Source: Schistocephalus solidus (Eukaryota; Platyhelminthes; Cestoda; Diphyllobothriidea; Diphyllobothriidae). From it: a stretch of DNA of 64,000 nt. Location of the stretch: contig WEDG01004067.1 of the NCBI GenBank assembly GCA_017591395.1, positions 1 through 64,000 on the forward strand, in the 5' to 3' direction. The notes beneath the pieces are model-generated. The model did no database searches, had not been told where the DNA came from, and was given only the letters and a program-made list of their open reading frames with translations. Position numbers and translations under genes: made by a program. This document shows, piece by piece, positions 44,472-57,197 of the stretch; position 1 is the first letter of the stretch, and every line of letters starts with the position of its first letter.

Positions 44472-44560
44472 CTGACGTTTTGCTGGACCTAAGCTCTTTT
44501 ACCTCTGATGATTGACTCCAGTATGCAGACGGAAACCCAAGCCAAATAAAGAAATGGTTG
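44472..44560 (+). ncRNA. Hammerhead-ribozyme-like motif 3, PLE-type
   Basis: On the plus strand CTGATGA (44505-44511) is followed after about 20 bases by GGAAAC (44531-44536) and 'ccaagccaaataaa'. The last part lines up with 'gtcaggccaataaa' after the core of motif 2, so the two are related. Upstream 'cctgacgttttgctgg' resembles the terminal repeat wording of motif 2 as well. Stem II is weak and the GUC cleavage triplet has become CCA, so this copy is probably dead. Confidence 0.35.
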
Positions 44561-45546
44561 GGGCGCTGAAACGGTTTTCTTCAGTGCACATACTTTTACG
44601 TAAAATGGTTTTATATTTGCATAGTGGTTGCAACGACACATTTTCATTTGCATGCAACTCTCTTCGGAGCGTAACGCCGTAATTAAAAATAGCTGCGGCA
44701 TTTTAGTTTGGCATGAAAGACGCTTAGTGAAAGTAGCATATATGTGCATACTCCGTAAATCAACGACTTGCTTATTTAACGAGTCAAAAAAATCCTCGAA
44801 GAAGTCCTTAAACATCTCGCCCTTCAATCTCATGAAAACGAGGAGTTGAGCCTTTTCCGGAAATTTTAAATCGCCTTATTGCGGAATGTCTAAAAAGCTT
44901 CTAGATGTATTCGTTAAAATTTCAATTTTGGCAAGTGTCAGTAAATTTTTAAAAAACGTTATTTGAAACGAAAGCGCCGACATCCAGAGTAGAGAAAAAA
45001 GGTTTTAATTTCTTGGAAATACACCCTAAAGTTCTCAGTCCACGCATCTAGTGTCCAAGAATGTTGCATACTGTTTTGAATTAACGAAATTCAAAAACGT
45101 TTCTCATCCTAATTAGAACAACCAGTCAAAAGTAACCCAATAATAACAGTACCAAAAGGCTACGGTTGATATTTATTTTACCTCATTTAACTGCCCTTTA
45201 CATACGCATTTCTTAAGGATCCTTCTCATTCAGAATAAAATTATTTTATGTCATGACAACAATTCATATGACTTCTAAAGCGGACGCTTCAATTTATTCT
45301 CAATTTTCTTTTTATCAGAGGCAGAGTCATAGAGCTTTAGGGGCATCATCAATTTGTCTCTCAAGTATCATCTCCAACTTTTTACAGTCTCAGGGCTGAA
45401 AGGCGAGTATTTTTTACAACTGTGCATACAAAGTTTAAGTAGTATAAAAAGCTGTGAGTCAAATATTATATGGTCTTATGTCGTCGTAGTCTTGGAATGA
45501 CAGAATTTAGGTAAGTGACCTGACCGCTGACAGGTTTATCGCTGCG

Positions 45547-45828
45547 TTGACCATGTACCCGCTTTCTTGCAGACTGTTACAATCCCTAGACCAGTTTCTG
45601 TCTGAGAGGCCCAGTGTATGTTCTTACACAATCAAGCGCGCTCTGTTCGCACTCCACGGCCTACTTGATTTCTCCTGCACCAATCCTCGGGTCGTAATCT
45701 TAAGTCAAGTATTTAAGACGCGTCAATACTTGTACCAAGCGCACTTGGAGCTCGTCAGGAAACCTCGCAGAGTACTGCTTATTGGACAAAATCGCATGCA
45801 GCTATGGTCTGCCGATCATATGCTGTAA
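45547..45828 (+). CDS. Possible terminal exon (unrecognised)
   Basis: An open frame of about 85 codons after a good acceptor, 'cccgctttcttgcag' ending at about 45573, runs to a TAA that is itself part of 'gtaaataaaag', so a polyadenylation signal overlaps the stop. The peptide is Leu/Arg-rich without known domain. The phase does not fit the end of the 43030-43908 frame through the donor at 43908, so I do not join the two. Could be chance. Confidence 0.22.
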   Translation: MTMYPLSCRLLQSLDQFLSERPSVCSYTIKRALFALHGLLDFSCTNPRVVILSQVFKTRQYLYQAHLELVRKPRRVLLIGQNRMQLWSADHML

Positions 45829-45839
45829 ATAAAAGACCC

Positions 45840-48800
45840 GTAGTCCCAGCATGAAGTGAGCAAATGTGTTTTAGGGTACTTTATCACTTCCGCCAGTAGC
45901 TACCGAAAATGTTTTCGCTTGTTTTAATGCGGACGATATGCACTGAAACGAAGCAACCTTCAACGTCTTCATCTTAAAAACCACGAAACCTATGCTTACT
46001 AGGATTTAGCGTTTTAAAAAAAATGCATCAATGTTAAGATAGCATTATTCAAAACTCACTGCAACACAAGGCCATAGAAAACCTTTCAAATAAATCCAAA
46101 CTTATGAAATTAAAATGGTTTTAGGATGATGCAAATCAAAAACAGCATACATAAAATCAAACTGAATTCAGGCAAATGCAAAAGACAAGAGATAAGCCAC
46201 TCAACAGCTTCTGTAAGGCCCTGCAAGAGATCGATGTAAAAGAGGCTAGATGTAGGTCAGAAATTTGCGTAGTGAAATTCGGGATAGAAAAGATTGTAGG
46301 GGTTATTGGTCGCTAATTGAATTTAAATATTATCTTCACATTTATGATGCTGTAGTAAGAAAAACAATATAGCAAATTGCCTACACTCGTATAATTTGGA
46401 GTTGAAGCTTGCACATAAATCTTTCTAGCAAGGATTCAGATTTTCAAACCAAAATGCCATACAGATAGTTTCTGAAGAGACAATTAATTTGACTGATATG
46501 TGATTCCTTATATTTTGCCCATTTAGATCAAAATTTAAGGCCTTGTTAAAATAATGGCATCTTCTGTCAAAACAATTCAGGGCAAAGGATAAGAGAGCCT
46601 TTTCCACATTTTCAGAGATTTTACTTAGGGCACGGGTGGGATCACAGGTTACTACCTGCGTCATCGGAGCATCTGGACGTAAGTAATATACGTATTCAGA
46701 CAGGTTAAAAAAAAAACAGTACAGGACTTTTACTAAATTTGGCACCTCCAAGCCTTTATTTGCATCAGCGTTTACTCCTCTGGTAGTCTTAGTTTCCATC
46801 ATAATCACATTTTTGGATTTGGAGAGAGACACTGAATGCCGTTCGTGTTTGTATCATAGACACATTTTTATTGATGGAAAAATAGCTAATTCATTGAGGA
46901 TTAATTGCTGACGATGACCATTTGACTGCCTATCTTCCAAACCCTATTAGAACATTGACATCAACGCAGAAATGAAGTACGGTCACAATATTTGTAGAAA
47001 ATAGTCGAACTTATCTAGGATTTTCTAAACCTAAGCCTCGCTCCAGCCTCAGTTTGCCATAAAGTGCGAGGCGATTTTCAGAAGGTTTTATCGAAAAATT
47101 AGAAGCGCAACTCGTAGTATTGATAAACCATCTTAGAGAATTTTTGTATTTAAATTCCCTTCTGGTAAATATTGGTATTGCGCATATCCAACTGTGTTCG
47201 CACGTGAAAAAAGCGAATAAATACCGCCCCGTTTGATGGCCAAATGCACCACCTTCAAGGCATTTTCAGCTCTGATCTGCGAATACGATCTAAAAAAACT
47301 GCAGGTAAATCAGTAAAATCGATTATTCCTCCTAAATGAGATGCTCATTTTTTTGCTACGATCCGAACCATCTAACTAAAAATACTTCGCATTTTGCGGA
47401 TAAGGGCACAAAACTTACGCTGCAAGTAATGCGTACAAAATGTGACTCTATACGAATTGTGGTATGAAAATGCTGGAATACATTTCTGCACTCATGTCTC
47501 CACGCATATCGTAAATAGTTAAAGCAATGGGATATCGTTCTTGATTAATATGGCGGACGTCAGACCATGTAGAATGCAGAAGTTCTTGGTGATGATTTCA
47601 AGGTAAAGTCTTAAGTAAAAGCATCACAAAGGCAGTCAGTTAAGTGGTAAACCCTTTACCATTCTGTTTACAATAATGAATTTTTAAAAAACACGGGGAT
47701 CGAGTAGAAAAATTGAAATAAGGATTCCTTAAGTTATAATCGTAGCTTTTAAACAAATAGGAAGAAAGGGAAAGAGACGAATGAAGGAACGAGATCGAGG
47801 ATACAGACATCTGCATTTTGCAGTGTAGAGCGGAAAGTAATTGGAAACCGAGATACTATCTAGCCAGAACAACCACAGTCGAATGTGTTCTTAAGGCGAA
47901 GCTGGTGTGGAATAGTATTGAGGGTAAAGTGGGTATTGTGAACAGCCCTCACGATTTATGACAACACTCGAATGAGGGAAAAGAGGATGCCAAGTGTAAA
48001 AACATTTACGACTCCGCGTTTGGAGATATGCGGAACTTGTAGGGGGAGGTCAGATACAAATGGGGGAAAATGTGTGGCAGCATCTAGCAAGATTTTTAAC
48101 GTGAGTTTCGGGAGAACTGATGGAAAAATAACAGTTTTTCGGAATGTGTTTGGACGAAAGGCATTAAAAGTGTCAGGAAAAAGGCATGATTCTGACTGTC
48201 AGCGATCCTGTAGAGGGTTCCTGGAAAGAATGCATCGAAACGCATTTGTGAACATTGAGGAATTTTGGGAGAAGTGGGGTGATACCATCCGATCCAGCAC
48301 TTGTTAAGTCGCAGAGCTCCCACGAAGCTCCTTACCGACAATGGAAAAAATACATTGTGTTACTTGAAAGTTACTTAAATGCAAATTGAAGCTACGGGCA
48401 GCGAGGATAATATTTTAAGCTTATCAGAATAGATGTCCATTGAAGTGAGCAACAGCTGCTTCACAAACGTCAGTGAACCAGAGATGGCCATCTCCGTCCA
48501 TCTTAAATTTCTCAGTACTTATGTGTTACATGTGCAAATTAGTTCATTCCTGCACCACTGCATAAACGCGCTTAAGTAGTAGCAACGTGAAATAAGAGCT
48601 GAAAAATAAATAAGGAAATAATTTTAAGCCACTACTTTCCTACCTGAAGGTCGTCATCGGTCTGCAAGCCCCGCTACCTAAACTGACAAGATAATCTTGT
48701 ATGTTGCTCTGCCATGCTGGAAATACCTACTTTAATTCATCCGTAAAAATATATATATGATAAGGTGGAACCGAAAAATACAAGGGGGACCTTATCATCA

Positions 48801-48940
48801 TATTATCCAAGTTGCTATGCGACTGCCTGCAAAGGGCTCTTAAGTGAGCTTCAGGGCACAACGGAACAAACATGTTCCTTAGCTAGATCGGTGAACACCT
48901 CACTATCATATTATATATATAAGCAGAAGGATATAACAGA
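45840..48940. other. AT-rich spacer
   Basis: No gene I can defend. A 135-codon minus-strand frame (46832-46425) and a 111-codon plus-strand frame (47972-48307) are present but have no recognisable domains, splice context or composition bias. A SINE-like fragment begins near 48945 ('gggagactacgatgaccatttct'). Confidence 0.4.
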
Positions 48941-51630
48941 CAAAGATAGGGGAGACTACGATGACCATTTCTAACTAATAATTGTTAATCAGTTAGCTTT
49001 AATAAACGATTGTTTAATAATATTTGGCAAGTTCAACTATCATACCACTGATTCAGGGCCCCATTTTTCTTTCGGTTGCAGTAGGAAATAGTAATTATAT
49101 TACCGATGCGTTAATCGATCGGGATATTGTACTTGCTTGCCCCGGTAAATTTTTGAGTACGAGGTACACTCACACAGACAGTCGCACAGGAACTAACGAT
49201 ATATGCAGAAGTAGGTGACCGGCAAAGCCAAGAGAGCCCGCATAGGTATATCTGGCCTATTAAATCTCATCAGCCAGCCATATACTACCGCATATTTGAA
49301 TAAGCAGTTCGTGGACATTTCCTGCGTCCGATGACCGAGGTGTTTATGTGACAGTGTCCAACTGCCTGACCAAATCATGCTTTCTGTGCTAAACTGTCAA
49401 AACACACCTGCGTCCCATATTCTTTAATATCCTAGTTCATTCAACCAACGCCCAGTTCAAAAAATATAGAAAGGACCAATGTCTTATGAGTTTCTCAGAA
49501 TCGTCGATGGCTATGAAACCCTTGTATCTGATGTTCAAGTATGCAAACAAAATATTCATGAAATCGTCTCTAAAGTAAGGTGTGACTAGTCGGAATATTA
49601 ATTTTCGATCGGCCAACCTAAATCAGCTTCTTTTTCCTCCTTGCACAATAATACTAAAATCTACAGAGAGAGGAACATATTTCAAATTGCCTATGTCCTA
49701 TTAACTGTGCTATTGCACAATTCAAGAGCCTAAATAAGTAATTATGAAGGCCCTTAGTAATGTTTTTTACAGTTTTAGAAATTTACCTAGCCTATACGAA
49801 AGCGGATATATCCAGAAATTGTAAAGCAGAAATGATCAAAAGTGGTCAGCTGCAGAATCCGTTAGGAAAGGATACCTTATAAACGCATTAAGCGGAGTTT
49901 TTAAAAGTGCTATGTATGCTTTCTTACTGTTTGCTGAGGCTTAGCGGCACAAGTTTTGGATTTTCTGCAAGTACGATAATACACCTGAATACTAATTTCG
50001 GAGTTTTTATCCGCATTTATTTAGTCTGATGATTTATTAAATACTTTCGGCATATTTATATGCATATTTTTCTCGTGGAATTACACTAAGTTTCTGTAAG
50101 TTGTTCTTTTTCATAAATCCACTTTCAAACATAATATTCCTTAAATTTGAGGATTTTTTTCTTTCAAGCGCTTGAACCGTATTTTTTTCTCTACGATAAT
50201 TTAAGTTGTTGCATGAAACATTATACCCTTTTGCCTTTTTTGACTGCATGCGGGTTTGACGATCGTTTTCCAGAGCGGAATTTTCACTGTTCGTTTGTAC
50301 CAAGGATTCTTCTGAAGCCCATTGAAAATTGCTGCTTGTTGTACACTTGCATTGATCATGAACTTCTTGCCTGGATCGCGACTGATCGGCCTTCACAAGG
50401 GTTTCGCGTTGAGCGTTATTAACCGATCCTAGGGGGTTTCCTCAGGAGGTACAAAACCACAAAATGGACAGTGTTGAGTTCTTCTGAACGACCGTAAGGA
50501 TAGTTATTCCGGTGCCTGCAGCTCGCCTCCTGGGGCCAACAGCGCTTTGGAATGTGGTCGTGCAAAAATGATGAAATTATACGTGAGCATCTGCCTATGT
50601 CGTGTTGTGGGCAATAAGGCAGTTACTTCAGTCAAGTACTGCGAAGAGAAATTACGCTCGTGTCCAGCATTGAGCTTGGCCGCGTCTGCTGAAAGTTGTG
50701 AAAAGAAGTCTGCCCTACGTAATATACCATTTTTTAAGACAGACAGTCGCCCAGGGAAATATGGACTGTCCACCTAATACAGACGGTCTTGCGCGGAATT
50801 TTAGGGTGATGAAAATTGTCTTGTCTTAACATTAACCTCCCAACACCTAACGCAAATTCTAGCACTAAACCAAAATATAATATGAACGGTAACCCTAATC
50901 AACTCTGGAATTTAGCACTAGGCCAACGGTATTCCTCGGGTGGAGGGTACATTCCAGGCACGACTGAAGAGCAGACGGAGCTGTTGAAATAATTTATTTG
51001 ATTTGCTAGAGATCAGTTACTTCCTCCAATTCTTATCATAGACCCCCAACAACTTTCGTCCTAGCTAAGTAATAGCGCTGAGAGACCTACGCAAACAGAG
51101 CGCACAGAACGAAATGCTAACATAGACAGTTTTTGTACTAACTTCGGTCATCCATTACTTGAACGACAACGTATTTTTTGGAGAAAAGCGGATAGGAATA
51201 ACAACTAGATCAGGTGATGTGAAAGGACCATGATAGGTTTGAGACTCAGGAAACAATCCCTGTTTCTTTTCCTGGCATTACTGTAGCGACGAACGTACTG
51301 ACAAAAGTATACGCTGACGTAGCTCGTAAAATGAATAACAACATTCTAAACGCATTTGCGATGTACTTATAAATGGCCGGCCTGCAAATATCTTCAATCA
51401 AGTAGGCCAAAACGCGATTTGCAGTGTATATTCTTTCTTTGGCTACAACTGAGAACACTTATATCCAGCTAGCTTAATTACAGAGCGCCTAGTTTGTCTG
51501 CTGGACATGTGGGCAGCGTAAATGTAGAATGGCTGTTGATCTCCGAATCCCTCTGACTAACGTTGCAACGAGGCATATCCTATTTATAGCCGCCGAACTC
51601 CTGGCTTCGGACAAATTCATTTGGCCCACT
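48940..51630. other. Spacer with no firm gene
   Basis: Contains a 119-codon minus-strand frame (50396-50037), rich in Ser, Lys, Asn and Glu, without hydrophobic or known motifs. It could be an exon of a hydrophilic protein or chance. Around 50840-50940 there is a short degenerate CCCTAA-like patch. Nothing else recognised. Confidence 0.35.
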
Positions 51631-51639
51631 CGTGAATAA

Positions 51640-51735
51640 CTCAGTGTTTTCGGCGGGATTAAAACCAACGCCAGCAAGATTAAGGTTGTAGTTCAGCCAA
51701 CGCTCTAGACAACTGAGCTATGAGGCCCCTATCGG
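51640..51735 (-). repeat. tRNA-like SINE head
   Basis: The minus strand reads 'tcatagctcagttgtctagagcg', a very good A box, and about 45 bases later 'gttggttttaatcccgcc', a degraded B box. The spacing is longer than in a tRNA and no cloverleaf closes. Most likely the head of a tRNA-derived repeat distinct from the 58-kb family. Confidence 0.5.
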
Positions 51736-52207
51736 AGCCGTGAGCTTAAGCTCACTTGGGTCAAGTAAACGCCCAAAATACCTCAACCTATGGAATCCAC
51801 CAATTTAGATACACTTAGCTAACTGCCCAAGCAGGCTTTCTTAAACAATCAATCCAGAATCCACTAGATGAATACCTGGCACAGTTACTTAGTAGGGGAT
51901 TTCGGCAGATTTAAATAATTCATTTGACCCTCATATGAAAAACTTGGTGGCCTGGCTAGCGACCTTGTTGCGCGTAAAATAAATTGACTTCTCCTGCTCC
52001 AGTCTTATCTAGAACACAGTCCACTGAAAGTCAATTCTCTTATAAAATAAACGTCTATGTGGTATCCATAGATTAGAAGATCATATTAGAGAACAAGATA
52101 TACTGTTATGCGCACACTATTGATTTTTTCCATTAACGACTGATAGAAAATCTTATTTACTTTTGCTTCGACGTGATAACATCAGTTAATATTTCATCTA
52201 ATTTTAG

Positions 52208-52316
52208 AGCTTATCAGTTCCGGCGGGGCCGCTGTCTTCAAGGACCGCAAGCACCATGGTTTCAAGCAGATGCAGTACCTGAATCAAGACAGGGCCCTCT
52301 ACGTTGTGGCTTCTGG
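52208..52316 (+). CDS. Candidate internal coding exon with consensus splice sites
   Basis: A T-rich acceptor ('catctaattttag') and a perfect donor (GG|GTGAGT at 52315-52322) bracket 107-109 bases. In one frame (first full codon CTT at 52210) it is fully open: 'LISSGGAAVFKDRKHHGFKQ', then 'MQYLNQDRALYVVASG'. The other two frames contain stops or atypical residues. It is richer in G and C than its surroundings, as exons usually are in such genomes. I do not recognise the protein. Partner exons were not found, so its gene may extend outside the window or use small exons. Confidence 0.5.
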
Positions 52317-52847
52317 GTGAGTTCTCAACTGTTATCTATTTTACGATGCGCTCTTTCATTAAGTAGTTTTTACTCTTACGGTCCGGTTTCAATCTGGAGG
52401 ACTTCACAAGAGTGCAATTGCAGTATCAAACCTCAGTATAAAGAGGAGAAAACGAATCGCTTCCCTCACTGCATTGGTTACAGTCAAAACACACTAATTG
52501 AATTTCACCTGATCTGAAAGCTGTAACTGGCACAGTTTATGACTTCTGGATGCAGAGACTTCCAATGTAAATTAAAAGTCTGCCAAGTGTGGACGTTATG
52601 CAATTATTTATGTTGGTTCGTCATCCAAATAATCGCATTTTAATCACTCAAATTAGATTAAGCTCAACATTCCCCCAATCTCACTGAGTTCACTGCGACT
52701 ATCTGACTCTGTTATTTGGTTGCACCAACTGGTTCCCAATGCTTATATTTGAATTTCTTTGGGAAATTCTCATACAGCACATTAAAGTCCCAGGACCAAG
52801 TCAATGGGGGATAGGCGCTGACCAATCGGTTACGTGACTCACTCGTC

Positions 52848-53210
52848 GCGTTGTGCATAGGGTCTCACTCTTTAGCCTCACCACCAGTCTATATTATCAG
52901 CCGCTGTGTGGCTACTGGCGGTGCTTGAGATTGAGCCCCAAGGCGAAATGGGACGAGTTTGCCCAGCAGTTCATCGGTCAGCGCCCATTCACAACTTTTC
53001 ATATTCCCGATCAAAACCTACAAGACACAAAGCCCATGACTCAATTTTGTGTGCGTTATACTTCTAACCGAAAGGTCGTGGGTTCGAGACTCAGGTGTTG
53101 CATCATCTGCGATTGGGTACGGCTAGCTGACGATGGCTAAGAAGCCGAAAATGTCCATTCCAGTCTCCCTTGTATTTGTTGGTACTTTTATTCAGTCTAC
53201 AATAACGTCA
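52848..53210. repeat. SINE-like repeats, head-on pair plus one plus-strand copy
   Basis: 52848-52895 is a minus-strand copy's body ('gttgtgcatagggtctcactcttt'). 52900-52995 is the matching plus-strand body ('gctgtgtggctactggcggt', 'gagccccaaggcgaaatggga'). 53040-53210 is a plus-strand copy with the B box 'gtgggttcgagactcagg', 'gctgacgatggctaagaagcc' and 'aatgtccattccagtctccc'. A 95-codon open frame across this area is not a gene. Confidence 0.65.
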
Positions 53211-54264
53211 GCTAAATTTTTGTCTATACAGTCAATTCTGATATGTTACTTGGCATTAGGGCCGGCTGCATGATTAAATTGTAGCCCAGAGATGGGTATG
53301 GGTTTCTCCAAGCACCAAACCCTTCCAAATCAAAACAGTGAAGGAAAACCTTTTGGTAAAAAGGTAAGGAATCCCTTACCACTGGTTATTTTCAGAAGGC
53401 CCGTCCGACTCTGCCATTACATCCAGTAAAAAATGTCAAGATTTCTGGAAAAAGCTCTTCAAACAAGGCTTGCATACAGCTCCTTGAACAGAAAGCCTGG
53501 AAATCTACATATAGAATAACCATATATCTTAATCCTGCGTTCAGCTCTATTGAAGAGGCCTTAAATAAGGTGACTAGAATAATAAATCTTGTAGGTTTGA
53601 CTTATTAGTTCCTTTCCATAAAAATCAAAACGAGTATCTCGAACAAACTTCATCTCAGACGCGTCGAGAATTGGTTATGGATAAAGTTCAGTTGTCGATA
53701 TTTTTCCCAAATATTCGTAGCTAGAAGATTTTGCGAATAATATTCGAAAAATTTACTAACTTTTCCTCTTCAAATAAAACTGTAGGAGGGCGTTCAGACA
53801 TTTTTGAGCAGGTTTGGTGGAACAATAGAACTTTACGGCGGCGCCCTAAACTTAATTTTCCGCATTTACTCCTGCAAGTGGGTGTTCTATGTATTCCTGT
53901 TTCGTTGAGACACTAATGCTACAGCCAAGAATGCAACAAATATGGGTTGAAAACGTGTCACGTTTTTTTCTAAACTGTTGCGTATAATTAAAAATAAGTG
54001 TGTTCCATATAATCTCAGGTAAGTAATCTCGGAACTTGGACCGAGCTTCCATTGTTGACGTGGTAGACTAAACAGTAATATGAATGAAAAGCCGGCAATT
54101 GCATAAGTGCACGTGTCAGCTGGGTACGGAGTATCTTGAAGCTATTTGCAGATGCACTCCACAAGCGGATTAATCTCAGAAGCAAGCATCTTTTTGATAA
54201 TACAAATTGCTTGAACGGTAGAAGAACAGTACTTACAAAGACTAGGGAAACTGAATTGTTCATC

Positions 54265-54545
54265 TATGGCTTAGTACCCATCATCTACCAGCCATAACCA
54301 ACTTCAGACGGTGCTTCACCTGAGACTGGAACCCGATTGGAAGTCAAACGCTTCTACCCATTGAGGCCCAGGTGATGCTGGTGACGATGGCACTTAAGCC
54401 AGAAACCAGTCTCCCTTGTTTCTGTCGGTAATATATTTCGGTCTATACTGCTAGCCATTGTTCTGCTGCTGGCAAGGCTCTAGACTGAGCTTCAAGGCAG
54501 AATAGGACGAATCAGTCACGTTATCGATCGGTGAGCGTGCATCCA
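54265..54545. repeat. SINE-like repeats in inverted arrangement
   Basis: Positions 54270-54368 carry the tRNA-like head on the minus strand ('tgggcctcaatgggtagaagcg' and 'gggttccagtctcagg'). From 54370 the body continues on the plus strand ('gctggtgacgatggcacttaagccag', 'ccagtctcccttgtttctg', 'ctgctgctggcaaggctc'). The two halves belong to different copies or to one rearranged copy. Confidence 0.6.
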
Positions 54546-54559
54546 CCCATGTTTTAACA

Positions 54560-57190
54560 CTGTTATACTGTCTAGTGACTTTAGGTAGTTCTCTGGGGGA
54601 AACAATAAGTTTCACCACAGTCCAGGGACTAATCTGAAAAGTGTGCACAGTGCCTAAATCCTTGGGCAATACGGATGGTGATCCAACACGCACAACCACA
54701 GCTGTATAGAAAGAATGGCAGTAAACCGATAAGCAAACCGGGAAGTTGTACTCAGGAGTTGAACAAACATTCTGCCGAATGTATCCTAGACAGGAGAACC
54801 TAAGAGAATTTTAGGGGCACGCGATTTGCCCATGCAATACATCCCACCACTTAAGATGGCTTATCAAGTACTTTATAAAGGAGACCATTTCGCTGTCAAG
54901 GCATTCCACACGCACAAAACACAGCATTTTATTGATAAACGATTGATAAACAATTAAAAACAATTGATAAACAATTAAAACAGGTAACACTGCTATCTCT
55001 CACTTGTCTACCACGACGCCTTTGGCCTCGAAATGATGCAAACGTGTTGGTTAGAGGTTAACATGTGAAAAGATTGGCAAGTGCGCCCAAAAGGGCGAAA
55101 AATGTGTTCCATGAAGACACGACAGTGGTACCAATATAGTTTTGCTGGTCATTACACAAATGGAGTTATGCATAAACGGTTTGGCAAGTACGTAGAATTC
55201 GCGGTATCCTCTTTCTCTACCACGTTTAGCATAGCTGTCGAGGCTAGTAAAAGGCTGAATAGTGTGGCAGAGTTGCTGAGGTAAAAATTGGATGAATTAA
55301 GACCACCAGCAAAGTGACTGGAGCATCGAATAAAATAGTGTTCACTAACAGCAGCAAGAAAATCTGACGAGTTAATCCTTAGTCGAATTCCTCTTATCCT
55401 GTTTTTCCACCGAAATATTTCCATTATATCACCAAAATTCACTGCTCAATGGGAAGACAGCTTAAATGAGTCTACTGCGTAACAGCTACCCGGCTTCTTA
55501 AAATAATAAAGGAACCTGTTAATTATACTCTGGTAGGTAATGATAATTAAGTGAAAACTGGAGTACTGAGGGAGAGAGAGACGGCCTTATTACATCGTTC
55601 CTGCAAGGACGTTAACTGAGCTGGAAGATACGGTGGGTTCCGGTCAACAGCGCTTTCACAAGGCCAAACAATGCCGTTATTCAGGATGAAATAGCGTTCA
55701 GAGCAGTTCTTCAGTTAATCCAGGCTCCAAAACCTTTGTACATGTAGTAAATGAACAGTTACCTCTAAGTGCTTTGAAAATAAATGCAAATAAACGCTCT
55801 ATTGAGAAAAAGAGGCATGATGGAGAATGGTCAAGCAAAACATATCCCAAGTTCTACGTAGCAAACGAAATTTACGATATTCTGCAAAAAAGGCGGAAGT
55901 TTATAACAATGATTAGCTTGGCGGTGCAAAGAAAAAAGTTGAATACTAGGCCTTAAAAGTCCGGAGGTTCAATCGACGGTAAGAATCCCCGAGTAGACAG
56001 TTACTTCTTCATTGGCATGGCTCACACACATGCGTGAAAGACCGTTTTATTATTTCAGGGGCGTTCTTATTCAATAAAGTTATTTCCACATGCCGTATAA
56101 CTGGCATGTGGAAATAATATTGTATACCGGGGTTTACATTTATGTCCAATTCTTAACGCTTAAATCATTCAATCAGGAATGGGTGCACATCAATCGATTG
56201 GCTTCACGAAACAAAAAAAGCTCTTTATGGGTGGTCAGGAGCAGACTACCAACTACATGGCTAACTTGCGCGAGAGGGGGACAGGCGACAGAGAATGCGA
56301 GTAGATTGAGCCCGAAAATTTCTGTGTCAATTTACCTGAATACTTTGTTATCTCAACAGTTTAGTTAATATATTATTTCCGTAGAAGAACAGTTTATGCA
56401 AAAAATAAGAAGCTATTCCAGTCAACGTAGATGTGTAAATTACAACCGCTTGCTTTTTAAATTCGTAAAATAACTTTTGTATTTCGAAGCGACATTTAAA
56501 AAGACTGCGGTTGTTTCTCATCGACTGAAGTGGATTAAAACAACAAATTCAGTTTTATACATTCTGGGGATTTCCTACCTAAAGGCTATATCGGCTTATC
56601 CGTTGAAGCGAGAAATCAATGGGTGAGAAGTAGTATTGAAGGTAAAATTTCGCTTGAATTGGCTACTCTGTGTTTATTTTTGTTCGTAAATCGATCAGGC
56701 AGTTCCGATCCTCGGCCTGATAGCATATTAGGCTCATTGTTTAAAAACTGAGTCACAAGCTCACGTAATGTCGGCTGCAATTGGAGCAACTGAAATCGGA
56801 GGCTAGGTGCGTTCACTCATTTGAACTAAGTTTCGGATAGAAAGCGGGTGGCAAAAACTCACAAGGCGGTAGCTTGACAGTTATCAATCAGCAGAAACCG
56901 TCGGATTCATTCCCAACTTATTTCAGTAATCAATGGGATCGAAGGGATTATGCTCCCTTGTTCCCAACTACAGGAATAATGAATACCTATTCTGCCAAAC
57001 AAGGTTACTAAAATTCATATTAACATTTTAGAAGCGACTTTGACTTCAAATCATTTTGGAGGCTTCAATAGTGTCGTTTATGAAGGGGGGAAGCGCAAAT
57101 TAAATTCAACCCTTTTTCTTTATACCTTCTAAGTTGCAAAAGACGACTTGGCGAGCATACGCGCTGCTTTCGATAACTTCTCTTCAGACC
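54560..57190. other. AT-rich spacer
   Basis: No gene, RNA or known repeat recognised. A short tandem of 'attgataaacaatt' words lies at 54930-54980. Confidence 0.4.
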
Positions 57191-57197
57191 AGTACAG

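Noticed and set aside
46425..46832. 135-codon minus-strand open frame
   Set aside because: No domain, no splice context, and the AT-rich region gives several frames of this size.
47972..48307. 111-codon plus-strand open frame
   Set aside because: No similarity to anything known to me; an overlapping minus-strand frame is equally open.
49081..49143. Possible 63-base exon (acceptor 'tttcggttgcag', donor-like CCCCG|GTAAAT)
   Set aside because: Short, the donor is weak, and the peptide has no recognisable feature; chance cannot be excluded.
52853..53140. 95-codon plus-strand open frame
   Set aside because: Runs through SINE-like repeat sequence on both sides; a repeat artefact.
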